From Lepidurus packardi (taxonomy: Eukaryota > Arthropoda > Branchiopoda > Notostraca > Triopsidae), in contig JAKZAN010000079.1 of NCBI GenBank assembly GCA_023053545.1, forward strand, positions 1 to 64,000: DNA of 64,000 bases, read 5' to 3'. Position numbers and translations under genes: made by a program. Below the pieces are notes generated by a model. It was not told the origin of the DNA and searched no databases. It worked only from the letters and a program-made list of their open reading frames with translations. Positions 34,891 through 50,600 of the stretch are shown piece after piece. Position 1 is the stretch's first letter, and each line of letters opens with the position of its first letter.

Positions 34891-37868
34891 TTAATTCCTT
34901 AATTAATTCCTTACGGACTGAATTAATTTCATACGGACTGAATTAATTCATTACGGACTTAATTAAGCCATTACGGACTTAATTAATTCCTTACGTACTG
35001 AACTTATTCCTTACGGACTTAATTAATTCCTTACGGACTGAATTATTTCCTTACGGACTGAATTAATTCTTTAGGATTGATTGATTTCCATTCTTTCTGA
35101 ATTAATTCCTTACGGACTGAATTAATTCTTTAGGATTGATTGAATTCCATTCTTACTGAATTAATTCCTTACGGACTGAATTAATTTCTTACGGACTGAA
35201 TTAATTTCATACGGACTGAATTAATTCATTACGGACTTAATTAATCCATTACGGACTGAATTTATTCCTTACGGACTGAATTAATTAATTACGGACTGAA
35301 TTAATTCTTTAGGATTGATTGAATTCCTTTCTTACTGAATTAATTCCTTACGGACTGAATTAATTCCTTACGGTCTGAATTAATTCCTTACGGATTTAAT
35401 TAATTCCTTACGGACTGAATTAATTCCTTACGGACTGAATTAATTATTTACGGACTGAATTAATTCCTTACGGACTGAATTAATTCCTTTCGGACTGAAT
35501 TAATTCCTTAAGGACTGAATTATTTCCTTACGGACTGAATTAATTCTTTAGGATTGATTGAATTCCGTTCTTACTGAATTAATTCCTTACGGACTGAATT
35601 AATTCCTTAATTAATTCCTTAATTAATTCCTTACGGACTGAATTAATTTCATACGGACTGAATTAATTCATTACGGACTTAATTAAGCCATTACGGACTT
35701 AATTAATTCCTTACGTACTGAACTTATTCCTTACGGACTGAGTTAATTCCTTACGGACTGAATTAATTCCTTACAGGCTGAATTAATACCTTACGGACTG
35801 AATTAAATCCTTACGGACCAAATTAATTCCTTACGGACTGAATTAATTCCTTACGGACTAAATTAATTCCTTACGGACTGAATTAGTTCCATACGGACTG
35901 AATTAATACCTTACGGACTGAATTAGTTCCTCACGGACTGAATTAATTCTTTAGGATTGATTGAATTACTTTCTTACTGAATTAATTCCTTACGGACTGA
36001 ATGAATTCCCTACGGACTGAATTAATTTCATACGGACTGAACTTATTCCTTACGGAATGAATTAATTCCTTACGGACTGAATTAATTCCTTACGGACTGA
36101 ATTATTACATTACGGACAGGATTAATTCCATACGGACTGAATTAATTCCTTACGGACTTAATTAATTCCTTACGGACTGAATTATTTCCTTACGGACTGA
36201 ATTAATTCTTTAGGATTGATTGATTTCCTTTCTTACTGAATTAATTCCTTACGGACTGAATTAATTCTTTAGGATTGATTGAATTCCATTCTTACTTAAT
36301 TAATTCCTTACGGACTGAATTAATTCCTTACGGACTGAATTAATTTCATACGGACTGAATTAATTCATTACGGACTGAATTAATTCCTTAATTAATTCCT
36401 TACGGACTGAATTAATTTCATACGGACTGAATTAATTCATTACGGACTTAATTAAGCCATTACGGACTTAATTAATTCCTTACGTACTGAACTTATTCCT
36501 TACGGACTTAATTAATTCCTTACGGACTGAATTATTTCCTTACGGACTGAATTAATTCTTTAGGATTGATTGATTTCCATTCTTTCTGAATTAATTCCTT
36601 ACGGACTGAATTAATTCTTTAGGATTGATTGAATTCCATTCTTACTGAATTAATTCCTTACGGACTGAATTAATTTCTTACGGACTGAATTAATTTCATA
36701 CGGACTGAATTAATTCATTACGGACTTAATTAATCCATTACGGACTGAATTTATTCCTTACGGACTGAATTAATTAATTACGGACTGAATTAATTCTTTA
36801 GGATTGATTGAATTCCTTTCTTACTGAATTAATTCCTTACGGACTGAATTAATTCCTTACGGTCTGAATTAATTCCTTACGGATTTAATTAATTCCTTAC
36901 GGACTGAATTAATTCCTTACGGACTGAATTAATTATTTACGGACTGAATTAATTCCTTACGGACTGAATTAATTCCTTTCGGACTGAATTAATTCCTTAA
37001 GGACTGAATTATTTCCTTACGGACTGAATTAATTCTTTAGGATTGATTGAATTCCGTTCTTACTGAATTAATTCCTTACGGACTGAATTAATTCCTTAAT
37101 TAATTCCTTAATTAATTCCTTACGGACTGAATTAATTTCATACGGACTGAATTAATTCATTACGGACTTAATTAAGCCATTACGGACTTAATTAATTCCT
37201 TACGTACTGAACTTATTCCTTACGGACTGAGTTAATTCCTTACGGACTGAATTAATTCCTTACGGGCTGAATTAATACCTTACGGACTGAATTAAATCCT
37301 TACGGACCAAATTAATTCCTTACGGACTGAATTAATTCCTTACGGACTAAATTAATTCCTTACGGACTGAAATAGTTCCATACGGACTGAATTAATACCT
37401 TACGGACTGAATTAGTTCCTCACGGACTGAATTAATTCTTTAGGATTGATTGAATTACTTTCTTACTGAATTAATTCCTTACGGACTGAATGAATTCCCT
37501 ACGGACTGAATTAATTTCATACGGACTGAACTTATTCCTTACGGAATGAATTAATTCCTTACGGACTGAATTAATTCCTTACGGACTGAATTATTACATT
37601 ACGGACAGGATTAATTCCATACGGACTGAATTAATTCCTTACGGACTTAATTAATTCCTTACGGACTGAATTATTTCCTTACGGACTGAATTAATTCTTT
37701 AGGATTGATTGATTTCCTTTCTTACTGAATTAATTCCTTACGGACTGAATTAATTCTTTAGGATTGATTGAATTCCATTCTTACTTAATTAATTCCTTAC
37801 GGACTGAATTAATTCCTTACGGACTGAATTAATTTCATACGGACTGAATTAATTCATTACGGACTTAA
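34891..37868. repeat. Tandem pair of 1,489-bp higher-order units
   Basis: The segment 34,891-36,379 is repeated at 36,380-37,868. Four landmarks share the 1,489-bp displacement: TTAATTCCTTAATTAATTCC (34,891 and 36,380), the first ATTAATTAATTACGG site (35,285 and 36,774), the site reading ACAGGCTG in one copy and ACGGGCTG in the other (35,771 and 37,260), and TACGGAATGA (36,051 and 37,540). Confidence 0.8.
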
Positions 37869-40800
37869 TTAATCCATTACGGACTGAATTAATTCCTTAC
37901 GTACTGAACTTATTCCTTACGGACTGAATTAATTCCTCACGGACTTAATTAAATCCTTACAGACTAAAATAATTCCTTATGGACTTAATTAATTCCGTAA
38001 GGAATGAATTAATTAACTACGGACTGAAATAATTCCTTACGGACTTAATTAATTCCTTACGGACTTAATTAATTCCTTACGGACTGAATTAATTCCTTAC
38101 GGACTGAATTAGTTCCTTACGGACTGAATTAATTCTTTAAAATTGATTGAATTCCTTACGGACTGAATGAATTCCTTACGGACTGAAATATTTCCTTACG
38201 GACTGAATTAATTCTTTAGGATTGATTGAATTCTTTCTTACTGAATTAATTCCTTACGGACTGAATTAATTCCTTACGGACTGAATTAATTCCTTACGGA
38301 CTGAATTAATACCTTACGGACTGAATTAAATCCTTACGGACTGAATTAATTCCTTACGGACTTAATTAATTCCTTACGGACTTAATTAATTCCTTACGGA
38401 CTTAATTAATTCCTTACGGACTAAATTAATTCCTTACGGACTGAATTAATTCATTACGGACTGAAATAATTACTTACGGACTGAATTAATTCCTTACGGA
38501 CCTAATTAATTCCTTACGGACGGACTTAATTCTTTACGGACTTAATTAATTCCTTACGTGCTTAATTAATTCCTTACGGTCTGAATTAAGTCCGTACGGA
38601 TTTAATTAATTCCTTACGGACTGAATTAATTCCTTACGGACTGAATTAATTCCTTACGGACTGAATTAATTCCTTAATTAATTCCTTACGTACTGAACTT
38701 ATTCCTTACGGACTGAATTAATTCCTTACGGACTGAATTATTTCCTTAAGGACTGAATTAATTCTTTAGGATTGATTGATTTCCATTCTTACTGAATTAA
38801 TTCCTTACGGACTGAATTAATTCTTTAGGATTGATTGAATTCCATTCTTACTGAATTAATTCCTTACGGACTGAATTAATTTCTTACGGACTGAATTAAT
38901 TTCATACGGACTGAATTAATGTATTACGGACTTAATTAATCCATTACGGACTGAATTTATTCCTTACGTACTGAACTTATTCCTTACGGACTGAATTAAT
39001 TAATTATGGACTGAATTAATTCTTTAGGATTGATTGAATTCCTTTCTTACTGAATTAATTCCTTACGGACTGAATTAATTCCTTACGGTCTGAATTAATT
39101 CCTTACGGATTTAATTAATTCCTTACGGACTGAATTAATTCCTTACGGACTGAATTAATTCCTTACGGACTGAATTAATTCCTTACGGACTGAATTAATT
39201 CCTTTCGGACTGAATTAATTCCTTAAGGACTGAATTATTTCCTTACGGACTGAATTAATTCTTTAGAATTGATTGAATTCCGTTCTTACTGAATTAATTC
39301 CTTACGGACTGAATTAATTCCTTAATTAATTCCTTACGGACTGAATTAATTTCATACGGACTGAATTAATTCATTACGGACTTAATTAAGCCATTACGGA
39401 CTTAATTAATTCCTTACGTACTGAACTTATTCCTTACGGACTGAATTAATTCCTTACGGACTGAATTAATTCCTTACGGACTGAATTAAATCCTTACGGA
39501 CCGAATTAATTCCTTAGGGACTGAATTAATTCCTTACGGACTTAATTAATACCTTACGGACTGAATTAATTCCTTACGGACTGAATTAATTCCTAACGGA
39601 CTGAATTAATTCTTTAGGATTGATTGAATTCCTTTCTTACTGAATTAATTCCTTACGGACTGAATGAATTCCTTACGGACTGAATGAATTCCTTACGGAC
39701 TGATTTAATTTCATACGGACTGAATTAATACCTTACGGACTGAATTAAATCCTTACGGACCGAATTAATTCCTTACGGACTGAATTAATTCCTTACGGAC
39801 TTAATTAATTCCTTACGGACTGAATAAATTCCTTACGGACTGAATTAATTCCTTACGGACTGAATTAGTTCCTCACTGACTGAATTAATTCTTTAGGATT
39901 GATTGAATTCCTTTCTTACTGAATTAATTCCTTACGGACTGAATGAATTCCTTACGGACTGATTTAATTTCATACGGACTGAATTAATTCCTTACGGACT
40001 TAATTAATCCATTACGGACGGAATTAATTCCTTACGGACTGAATTATTACATGACGGACTGAATTAATTCCTTACGGACAGAATTAATTCCTTACGGACT
40101 GAATTAATTCCTTACGGACTGAATTATTTCCTTACGGACTGAATTAATTCTTTAGTATTGATTGAATTCCTTTCTTACTGAATTAATTCCTTACGGACTG
40201 AATTAATTCCTTACGGACTTAATTAAATCGGTAAGGAATGAATGAATTAATTACGGACTGAATTAATTCCTTACGGACTGAATTATTACATGACGGACTG
40301 AATTAATTCCTTACGGACAGAATTAATTCCGTACGGACTGAATTAATTCCTTACGGTCTGAATTAATTCCTTACGGATTTTATTAATTCCTTACGGACTG
40401 AATTAATTCCTTACGGACTGAATTAATTCTTTAGGATTGATTGAATTCCATTCTTACTTAATTAATTCCTTACGGACTGAATTAATTCCTTACGGACTGA
40501 ATTAATTTCATACGGACTGAATTAATTCATTACGGACTTAATTAATCCATTACGGACTGAATTTATTCCTAACGTACTGAACTTATTCCTTACGGACTGA
40601 ATTAATTCCTTACGGACTGAATTAATTCCTTACGGACTGAATTAATACCTTACGGACTGAATTAAATCCTTACGGACTGAATTAATTCCTTACGGACTTA
40701 ATTAATTCCTTACGGACTTAATTAATTCCTTACGGACTTAATTAATTCCTTACGGACTAAATTAATTCCTTACGGACTGAATTAATTCATTACGGACTGA

Positions 40801-43800
40801 AATAATTACTTACGGACTGAATTAATTCCTTACGGACCTAATTAATTCCTTACGGACGGACTTAATTCTTTACGGACTTAATTAATTCCTTACGTGCTTA
40901 ATTAATTCCTTACGGTCTGAATTAAGTCCGTACGGATTTAATTAATTCCTTACGGACTGAATTAATTCCTTACGGACTGAATTAATTCCTTACGGACTGA
41001 ATTAATTCCTTAATTAATTCCTTACGTACTGAACTTATTCCTTACGGACTGAATTAATTCCTTACGGACTGAATTAATACCTTACGGACTGAATTAAATC
41101 CTTACGGACAGAATTAATTCCTTACGGACTGAATTAATTCCTTACGGACTGAATTATTTCCTTAAGGACTGAATTAATTCTTTAGGATTGATTGATTTCC
41201 ATTCTTACTGAATTAATTCCTTACGGACTGAATTAATTCTTTAGGATTGATTGAATTCCATTCTTACTGAATTAATTCCTTACGGACTGAATTAATTTCT
41301 TACGGACTGAATTAATTTCATACGGACTGAATAAATTTATTACGGACTTAATTAATCCATTACGGACTGAATTTATTCCTTACGTACTGAACTTATTCCT
41401 TACGGACTGAATTAATTAATTATGGACTGAATTAATTCTTTAGGATTGATTGAATTCCTTTCTTACTGAATTAATTCCTTACGGACTGAATTAATTCCTT
41501 ACGGTCTGAATTAATTCCTTACGGATTTAATTAATTCCTTACGGACTGAATTAATTCCTTACGGACTGAATTAATTCCTTACGGACTGAATTAATTCCTT
41601 ACGGACTGAATTAATTCCTTTCGGACTGAATTAATTCCTTAAGGACTGAATTATTTCCTTACGGACTGAATTAATTCTTTAGAATTGATTGAATTCCGTT
41701 CTTACTGAATTAATTCCTTACGGACTGAATTAATTCCTTAATTAATTCCTTACGGACTGAATTAATTTCATACGGACTGAATTAATTCATTACGGACTTA
41801 ATTAAGCCATTACGGACTTAATTAATTCCTTACGTACTGAACTTATTCCTTACGGACTGAATTAATTCCTTACGGACTGAATTAATTCCTTACGGACTGA
41901 ATTAAATCCTTACGGACTGAATTAATTCCTTACGGACTTAATTAAATCGGTAAGGAATGAATGAATTAATTACGGACTGAATTAATTCCTTACGGACTGA
42001 ATTATTACATGACGGACTGAATTAATTCCTTACGGACAGAATTAATTCCGTACGGACTGAATTAATTCCTTACGGTCTGAATTAATTCCTTACGGATTTA
42101 ATTAATTCCTTACGGACTGAATTAATTCCTTACGGACTGAATTAATTCCTTACGGACTGAATTAATTCCTTACGGACTGAATTAATTCCTTTCGGACTGA
42201 ATTAATTCCTTAAGGACTGAATTATTTCCTTACGGACTGAATTAATTCTTTAGGATTGATTGAATTCCGTTCTTACTGAATTAATTCCTTACGGACTGAA
42301 TTAATTCCTGAATTTATTCCTTACGGACTGAATTAATTTCATACGGACTGAATTAATTCATTACGGACTTAATTAATCCATTACGGACTTAATTAATTCC
42401 TTACGTACTGAACTTATTCCTTACGGACTGAATTAATTCCTTACGGACTGAATTAATTCCTTACGGACTGAATTAATTCCGTACGGACTGAATTAATTCC
42501 TTACGGTCTGAATTAATTCCTTACGGATTTAATTAATTCCTTACGGACTGAATTAATTCCTTACGGACTGAATTAATTCCTTACGGACTGAATTATTTCC
42601 TTACGGACTGAATTAATTCTTTAGGATTGATTGAATTCCGTTCTTACTGAATTAATTCCTTACGGACTGAATTAATTCCTTAATTTATTCCTTACGGACT
42701 GAATTAATTTCATACGGACTGAATTAATTCATTACGGACTTAATTAATCCATTACGGACTTAATTAATTCCTTACGTACTGAACTTATTCCTTACGGACT
42801 GAATTAATTCCTTACGGACTGAATTAATTCCTTACGGACTGAATTAATACCTTACGGACTGAATTAAATCCTTACGGACCGAATTAATTCCTTACGGACT
42901 GAATTAATTCCTTACGGACTTAATTAATTATTTACGGACTGAATTAATTCATTACGGACTGAATTAATTCCTTACGGACTGAATTAGTTCCTCACGGACT
43001 GAATTAGTTCTTTAGGATTGATTGAATTCCTTTCTTACTGAATTAATTCCTTACGGACTGAATTAATTCCTTACGGACTGAATAATTTCCTTACGGACTG
43101 AATTAATTCTTTAGGATTGATTGAATTCCTTTCTTACTGAATTAATTCTTTAGGATTGATTGAATTCCTTTCTTACTGAATTATTTCCTTACGGACTGAA
43201 TTAATTCCTTACGGACTGAATTAATTCCTTAATTAATTCCTTACGGACTGAATTAATTTCATACGGACTAAATTAATTCATTACGGACTTAATTAATCCA
43301 TTTCGGACTGAATTAAGTCCTTACGTACTGAACTTATTCCTTACGGACTGAATTAATTCCTTACGGACTGAATTAATTCCTTACGGACTGAATTAATACC
43401 TTACGGACTGAATTAAATCCTTATGGACCGAATTAATTCCTTACGGACTGAATTAATTCCTTACGGACTGATTTACTTTCATACAGACTGAATTAATTCC
43501 TTACGGACTTAATTAATCCATTACGGACTGAATTAATTCCTTACGGACTGAATTATTACATTACGGACTGAATTAATTCCTTACGGACTGAATTATTTCC
43601 TTACGGACTGAATTAATTCTTTAGGATTGATTGAATTCCTTACGGACTGAATTAATTCCTTAATTAATTCCTTACGGACTGAATTAATTTCATACGGACT
43701 GAATTAATCCATTACGGACTGAATTAATTCCTTACGTACTGAACTTATTCCTTACGGACTGAATTAATTCCTTACGGACTGAATTAATTGCTTACGGACT

Positions 43801-44869
43801 GAATTTATACCTTACGGACTGAATTAAATCCTTACGGACAGAATTAATTCCAAACGGACTGAATTAATTCCTTACGGACTTAATTTATTCCTTACGGACT
43901 GAATTAATTCCTTACGGACTGAATTAATTCCTTACGGACTGAATTATTTCCTTACGGACTGAATTAACTCTGTAGGATTGATTGAATTCCATTCTTACTG
44001 AATTAATTCCTTACGGACTGAATTAATTCCTTACGGACTGAATAATTTCCTTACGGACTGAATTAATTCTTTAGGATTGATTGAATTCCTTTCTTACTGA
44101 ATTATTTCCTTACGGACTGAATTAATTCCTTACGGACTGAATTAATTCCTTAATTAATTCCTTACGGACTGAATTAATTTCATACGGAGTAAATTAATTC
44201 ATTACGGACTTAATTAATCCGTTTCGGACTGAATTAAGTCCTTACGTACTGAACTTATTCCTTACGGACTGAATTAATTCCTTACGGACTGAATTAATTC
44301 CTTAAGGACTTAATTAATTCCTTACGGATTGAATTAATTCCTTACGGACTGAATTAATTCCTTACGGACTGAATTAGTTCCTCACGGACTGAATTAATTC
44401 TTTAGGATTGATTGAATTCCTTTCTTACTGAATTAATTCCTTACGGACTGAATGAATTCCTTACGGACTGATTTACTTTCATACGGACTGAATTAATTCC
44501 TTACGGACTTAATTAATCCATTACGGACTGAATTAATTCCTTACGGACTGAATTATTACATTACGGACTGAATTAATTCCTTACGGACTGAATTATTTCC
44601 TTACGGACTGAATTAATTCTTTAGGATTGATTGAATTCCTTACGGAGTGAATTAATTCCTTAATTAATTCCTTACGGACTGAATTAATTCCTTACGGTCT
44701 GAATTAATTCCTTACGGATTTAATTAATTCCTTACGGACTGAATTAATTCCTTACGGACTGAATTAATTCCTTACGGACTGAATTAATTCCTTACGGATT
44801 TAATTAATTCCTTACGGACTGAATTAATTCCTTACGGACTGAATTAATTCCTTACGGACTGAATTAATT

Positions 44870-47611
44870 CCTTACGGACTGAATTAATTCCTTTCGGACT
44901 GAATTAATTCCTTAAGGACTGAATTATTTCCTTACGGACTGAATTAATTCTTTAGGATTGATTGAATTCCGTTCTTACTGAATTAATTCCTTACGGACTG
45001 AATTAATTCCTTAATTTATTCCTTACGGACTGAATTAATTTCATACGGACTGAATTAATTCATTACGGACTTAATTAATCCATTACGGACTTAATTAATT
45101 CCTTACGTACTGAACTTATTCCTTACGGACTGAATTAATTCCTTACGGACTGAATTAATTCCTTACGGACTGAATTAATTCCGTACGGACTGAATTAATT
45201 CCTTACGGTCTGAATTAATTCCTTACGGATTTACTTAATTCCTTACGGACTGAATTAATTCCTTACGGACTGAATTAATTCCTTACGGACTGAATTAATT
45301 CCTTACGGACTGAATTAATTCCTTTCGGACTGAATTAATTCCTTAAGGACTGAATTATTTCCTTACGGACTGAATTAATTCTTTAGGATTGATTGAATTC
45401 CGTTCTTACTGAATTAATTCCTTACGGACTGAATTAATTCCTTAATTTATTCCTTACGGACTGAATTAATTTCATACGGACTGAATTAATTCATTACGGA
45501 CTTAATTAATCCATTACGGACTTAATTAATTCCTTACGTACTGAACTTATTCCTTACGGACTGAATTAATTCCTTACGGACTGAATTAATTCCTTACGGA
45601 CTGAATTAATACCTTACGGACTGAATTAAATCCTTACGGACCGAATTAATTCCTTACGGACTGAATTAATTCCTTACGGACTTAATTAATTATTTACGGA
45701 CTGAATTAATTCATTACGGACTGAATTAATTCCTTACGGACTGAATTAGTTCCTCACGGACTGAATTAGTTCTTTAGGATTGATTGAATTCCTTTCTTAC
45801 TGAATTAATTCCTTACGGACTGAATTAATTCCTTACGGACTGAATAATTTCCTTACGGACTGAATTAATTCTTTAGGATTGATTGAATTCCTTTCTTACT
45901 GAATTAATTCTTTAGGATTGATTGAATTCCTTTCTTACTGAATTATTTCCTTACGGACTGAATTAATTCCTTACGGACTGAATTAATTCCTTAATTAATT
46001 CCTTACGGACTGAATTAATTTCATACGGACTAAATTAATTCATTACGGACTTAATTAATCCATTTCGGACTGAATTAAGTCCTTACGTACTGAACTTATT
46101 CCTTACGGACTGAATTAATTCCTTACGGACTGAATTAATTCCTTACGGACTGAATTAATACCTTACGGACTGAATTAAATCCTTATGGACCGAATTAATT
46201 CCTTACGGACTGAATTAATTCCTTACGGACTTAATTAATTCCTTACGGACTGAATTAATTCCTTTCGGACTGAATTAATTCCTTAAGGACTGAATTATTT
46301 CCTTACGGACTGAATTAATTCTTTAGGATTGATTGAATTCCGTTCTTACTGAATTAATTCCTTACGGACTGAATTAATTCCTTAATTTATTCCTTACGGA
46401 CTGAATTAATTTCATACGGACTGAATTAATTCATTACGGACTTAATTAATCCATTACGGACTTAATTAATTCCTTACGTACTGAACTTATTCCTTACGGA
46501 CTGAATTAATTCCTTACGGACTGAATTAATTCCTTACGGACTGAATTAATTCCGTACGGACTGAATTAATTCCTTACGGTCTGAATTAATTCCTTACGGA
46601 TTTACTTAATTCCTTACGGACTGAATTAATTCCTTACGGACTGAATTAATTCCTTACGGACTGAATTAATTCCTTACGGACTGAATTAATTCCTTTCGGA
46701 CTGAATTAATTCCTTAAGGACTGAATTATTTCCTTACGGACTGAATTAATTCTTTAGGATTGATTGAATTCCGTTCTTACTGAATTAATTCCTTACGGAC
46801 TGAATTAATTCCTTAATTTATTCCTTACGGACTGAATTAATTTCATACGGACTGAATTAATTCATTACGGACTTAATTAATCCATTACGGACTTAATTAA
46901 TTCCTTACGTACTGAACTTATTCCTTACGGACTGAATTAATTCCTTACGGACTGAATTAATTCCTTACGGACTGAATTAATACCTTACGGACTGAATTAA
47001 ATCCTTACGGACCGAATTAATTCCTTACGGACTGAATTAATTCCTTACGGACTTAATTAATTATTTACGGACTGAATTAATTCATTACGGACTGAATTAA
47101 TTCCTTACGGACTGAATTAGTTCCTCACGGACTGAATTAGTTCTTTAGGATTGATTGAATTCCTTTCTTACTGAATTAATTCCTTACGGACTGAATTAAT
47201 TCCTTACGGACTGAATAATTTCCTTACGGACTGAATTAATTCTTTAGGATTGATTGAATTCCTTTCTTACTGAATTAATTCTTTAGGATTGATTGAATTC
47301 CTTTCTTACTGAATTATTTCCTTACGGACTGAATTAATTCCTTACGGACTGAATTAATTCCTTAATTAATTCCTTACGGACTGAATTAATTTCATACGGA
47401 CTAAATTAATTCATTACGGACTTAATTAATCCATTTCGGACTGAATTAAGTCCTTACGTACTGAACTTATTCCTTACGGACTGAATTAATTCCTTACGGA
47501 CTGAATTAATTCCTTACGGACTGAATTAATACCTTACGGACTGAATTAAATCCTTATGGACCGAATTAATTCCTTACGGACTGAATTAATTCCTTACGGA
47601 CTTAATTAATT
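44870..47611. repeat. Tandem pair of about 1,371-bp higher-order units
   Basis: CTTTCGG sites at 44,891 and 45,322 recur at 46,262 and 46,693, and TTCCTCAC at 45,750 recurs at 47,121, each displaced by 1,371 bp. The outer limits are approximate because neighbouring monomers are alike. Confidence 0.75.
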
Positions 47612-50600
47612 CCTTACGGACTGAATTAATTCCTTACGGACTGAATTAATTCCTTACGGACTGAATTAGTTCCTCACGGACTGAATTAATTCTTTAGGAT
47701 TGATTGAATTCCTTTCTTACTGAATTAATTCCTTACGTACTGAATGAATTCCTTACGGACTGATTTACTTTCATACAGACTGAATTAATTCCTTACGGAC
47801 TTAATTAATCCATTACGGACTGAATTAATTCCTTACGGACTGAATTATTACATTACGGACTGAATTAATTCCTTACGGACTGAATTATTTCCTTACGGAC
47901 TGAATTAATTCTTTAGGATTGATTGAATTCCTTACGGACTGAATTAATTCGTTAATTAATTCCTTACGGACTGAATTAATTTCATACGGACTGAATTAAT
48001 CCATTACGGACTGAATTAATTCCTTACGTACTGAACTTATTCCTTACGGACTGAATTAATTCCTTACGGACTGAATTAATTGCTTACGGACTGAATTTAT
48101 ACCTTACGGACTGAATTAAATCCTTACGGACAGAATTAATTCCAAACGGACTGAATTAATTCCTTACGGACTTAATTTATTCCTTACGGACTGAATTAAT
48201 TCCTTACGGACTGAATTAATTCCTTACGGACTGAATTATTTCCTTACGGACTGAATTAACTCTGTAGGATTGATTGAATTCCATTCTTACGGAATTAATT
48301 CCTTACGTACTGAACTTATTCCTTACGGACTGAATTAATTCCTTACGGACTGAATTAATTCCTTACGGACAGAATTAATTCCTTACGGACTGAATTATTT
48401 CCTTACGGACTGAATTAATTCTTTATGATTGATTGAATTCCTTACGGACTGAATTAATTCCTTAATTAATTCCTTACGGACTGAATTAATTTCATACGGA
48501 CTGAATTAATTCATTACGGACTTAATTAATCCATTACGGACTGAACTAATTCCTTACGTACTGAACTTATTCCTTACGGACTGAATTAATTCCTTACGGA
48601 CTGAATTAATTCCTTACGGACTGAATTAATACCTTACGGACTGAATTAAATCCTTACGGACAGAATTAATTCCATACGGACTGAATTAATTCCTTACGGA
48701 CTTAATTTATTCCTTACCGACTGAATTAATTCCTTACGGACTGAATTAATTCCTTACGGACTAAATTATTTCCTTACGGACTGAATTAACTCTGTAGGAT
48801 TGATTGAATTCCATTCTTACTGAATTAATTCCTTACGGACTGAATTAATTCCTTACGGACTGAATAATTTCCTTACGGACTGAATTAATTCTTTAGGATT
48901 GATTGAATTCCTTTCTTACTGAATTATTTCCTTACGGACTGAATTAATTCCATAATTAATTCCTTACGGACTGAATTAATTTCATACGGACTAAATTAAT
49001 TCATTACGGACTTAATTAATCCGTTTCGGACTGAATTAAGTCCTTACGTACTGAACTTATTCCTTACGGACTGAATTAATTCCTTACGGACTGAATTAAT
49101 TCCTTACGGACTTAATTAATTCCTTACGGACTGAATTAATTCCTTACGGACTGAATTAATTCCTTACGGACTGAATTAGTTCCTCACGGACTGAATTAAA
49201 TCCTTACGGACCGAATTAATTCCTTACGGACTGAATTAATTCCTTACGGACTTAATTAATTATTTACGGACTGAATTAATTCATTACGGACTGAATTAAT
49301 TCCTTACGGACTGAATTAGTTCCTCACGGACTGAATTAGTTCTTTAGGATTGATTGAATTCCTTTCTTACTGAATTAATTCCTTACGGACTGAATTAATT
49401 CCTTACGGACTGAATAATTTCCTTACGGACTGAATTAATTCTTTAGGATTGATTGAATTCCTTTCTTACTGAATTAATTCTTTAGGATTGATTGAATTCC
49501 TTTCTTACTGAATTATTTCCTTACGGACTGAATTAATTCCTTACGGACTGAATTAATTCCTTAATTAATTCCTTACGGACTGAATTAATTTCATACGGAC
49601 TAAATTAATTCATTACGGACTTAATTAATCCATTTCGGACTGAATTAAGTCCTTACGTACTGAACTTATTCCTTACGGACTGAATTAATTCCTTACGGAC
49701 TGAATTAATTCCTTACGGACTGAATTAATACCTTACGGACTGAATTAAATCCTTACGGACCGAATTAATTCCTTACGGACTGAATTAATTCCTTACGGAC
49801 TTAATTAATTATTTACGGACTGAATTAATTCATTGAGGACTGAATTAATTCCTTACGGACTGAATTAGTTCCTCACGGACTGAATTAGTTCTTTAGGATT
49901 GATTGAATTCCTTTCTTACTGAATTAATTCCTTACGGACTGAATTAATTCCTTACGGACTGAATAATTTCCTTACGGACTGAATTAATTCTTTAGGATTG
50001 ATTGAATTCCTTTCTTACTGAATTAATTCTTTAGGATTGATTGAATTCCTTTCTTACTGAATTATTTCCTTACGGACTGAATTAATTCCTTACGGACTGA
50101 ATTAATTCCTTAATTAATTCCTTACGGACTGAATTAATTTCATACGGACTAAATTAATTCATTACGGACTTAATTAATCCATTTCGGACTGAATTAAGTC
50201 CTTACGTACTGAACTTATTCCTTACGGACTGAATTAATTCCTTACGGACTGAATTAATTCCTTACGGACTGAATTAATACCTTACGGACTGAATTAAATC
50301 CTTATGGACCGAATTAATTCCTTACGGACTGAATTAATTCCTTACGGACTTAATTAATTCCTTACGGACTGAATTAATTCCTTACGGACTGAATTAATTC
50401 CTTACGGACTGAATTAGTTCCTCACGGACTGAATTAATTCTTTAGGATTGATTGAATTCCTTTCTTACTGAATTAATTCCTTACGTACTGAATGAATTCC
50501 TTACGGACTGATTTACTTTCATACAGACTGAATTAATTCCTTACGGACTTAATTAATCCATTACGGACTGAATTAATTCCTTACGGACTGAATTATTACA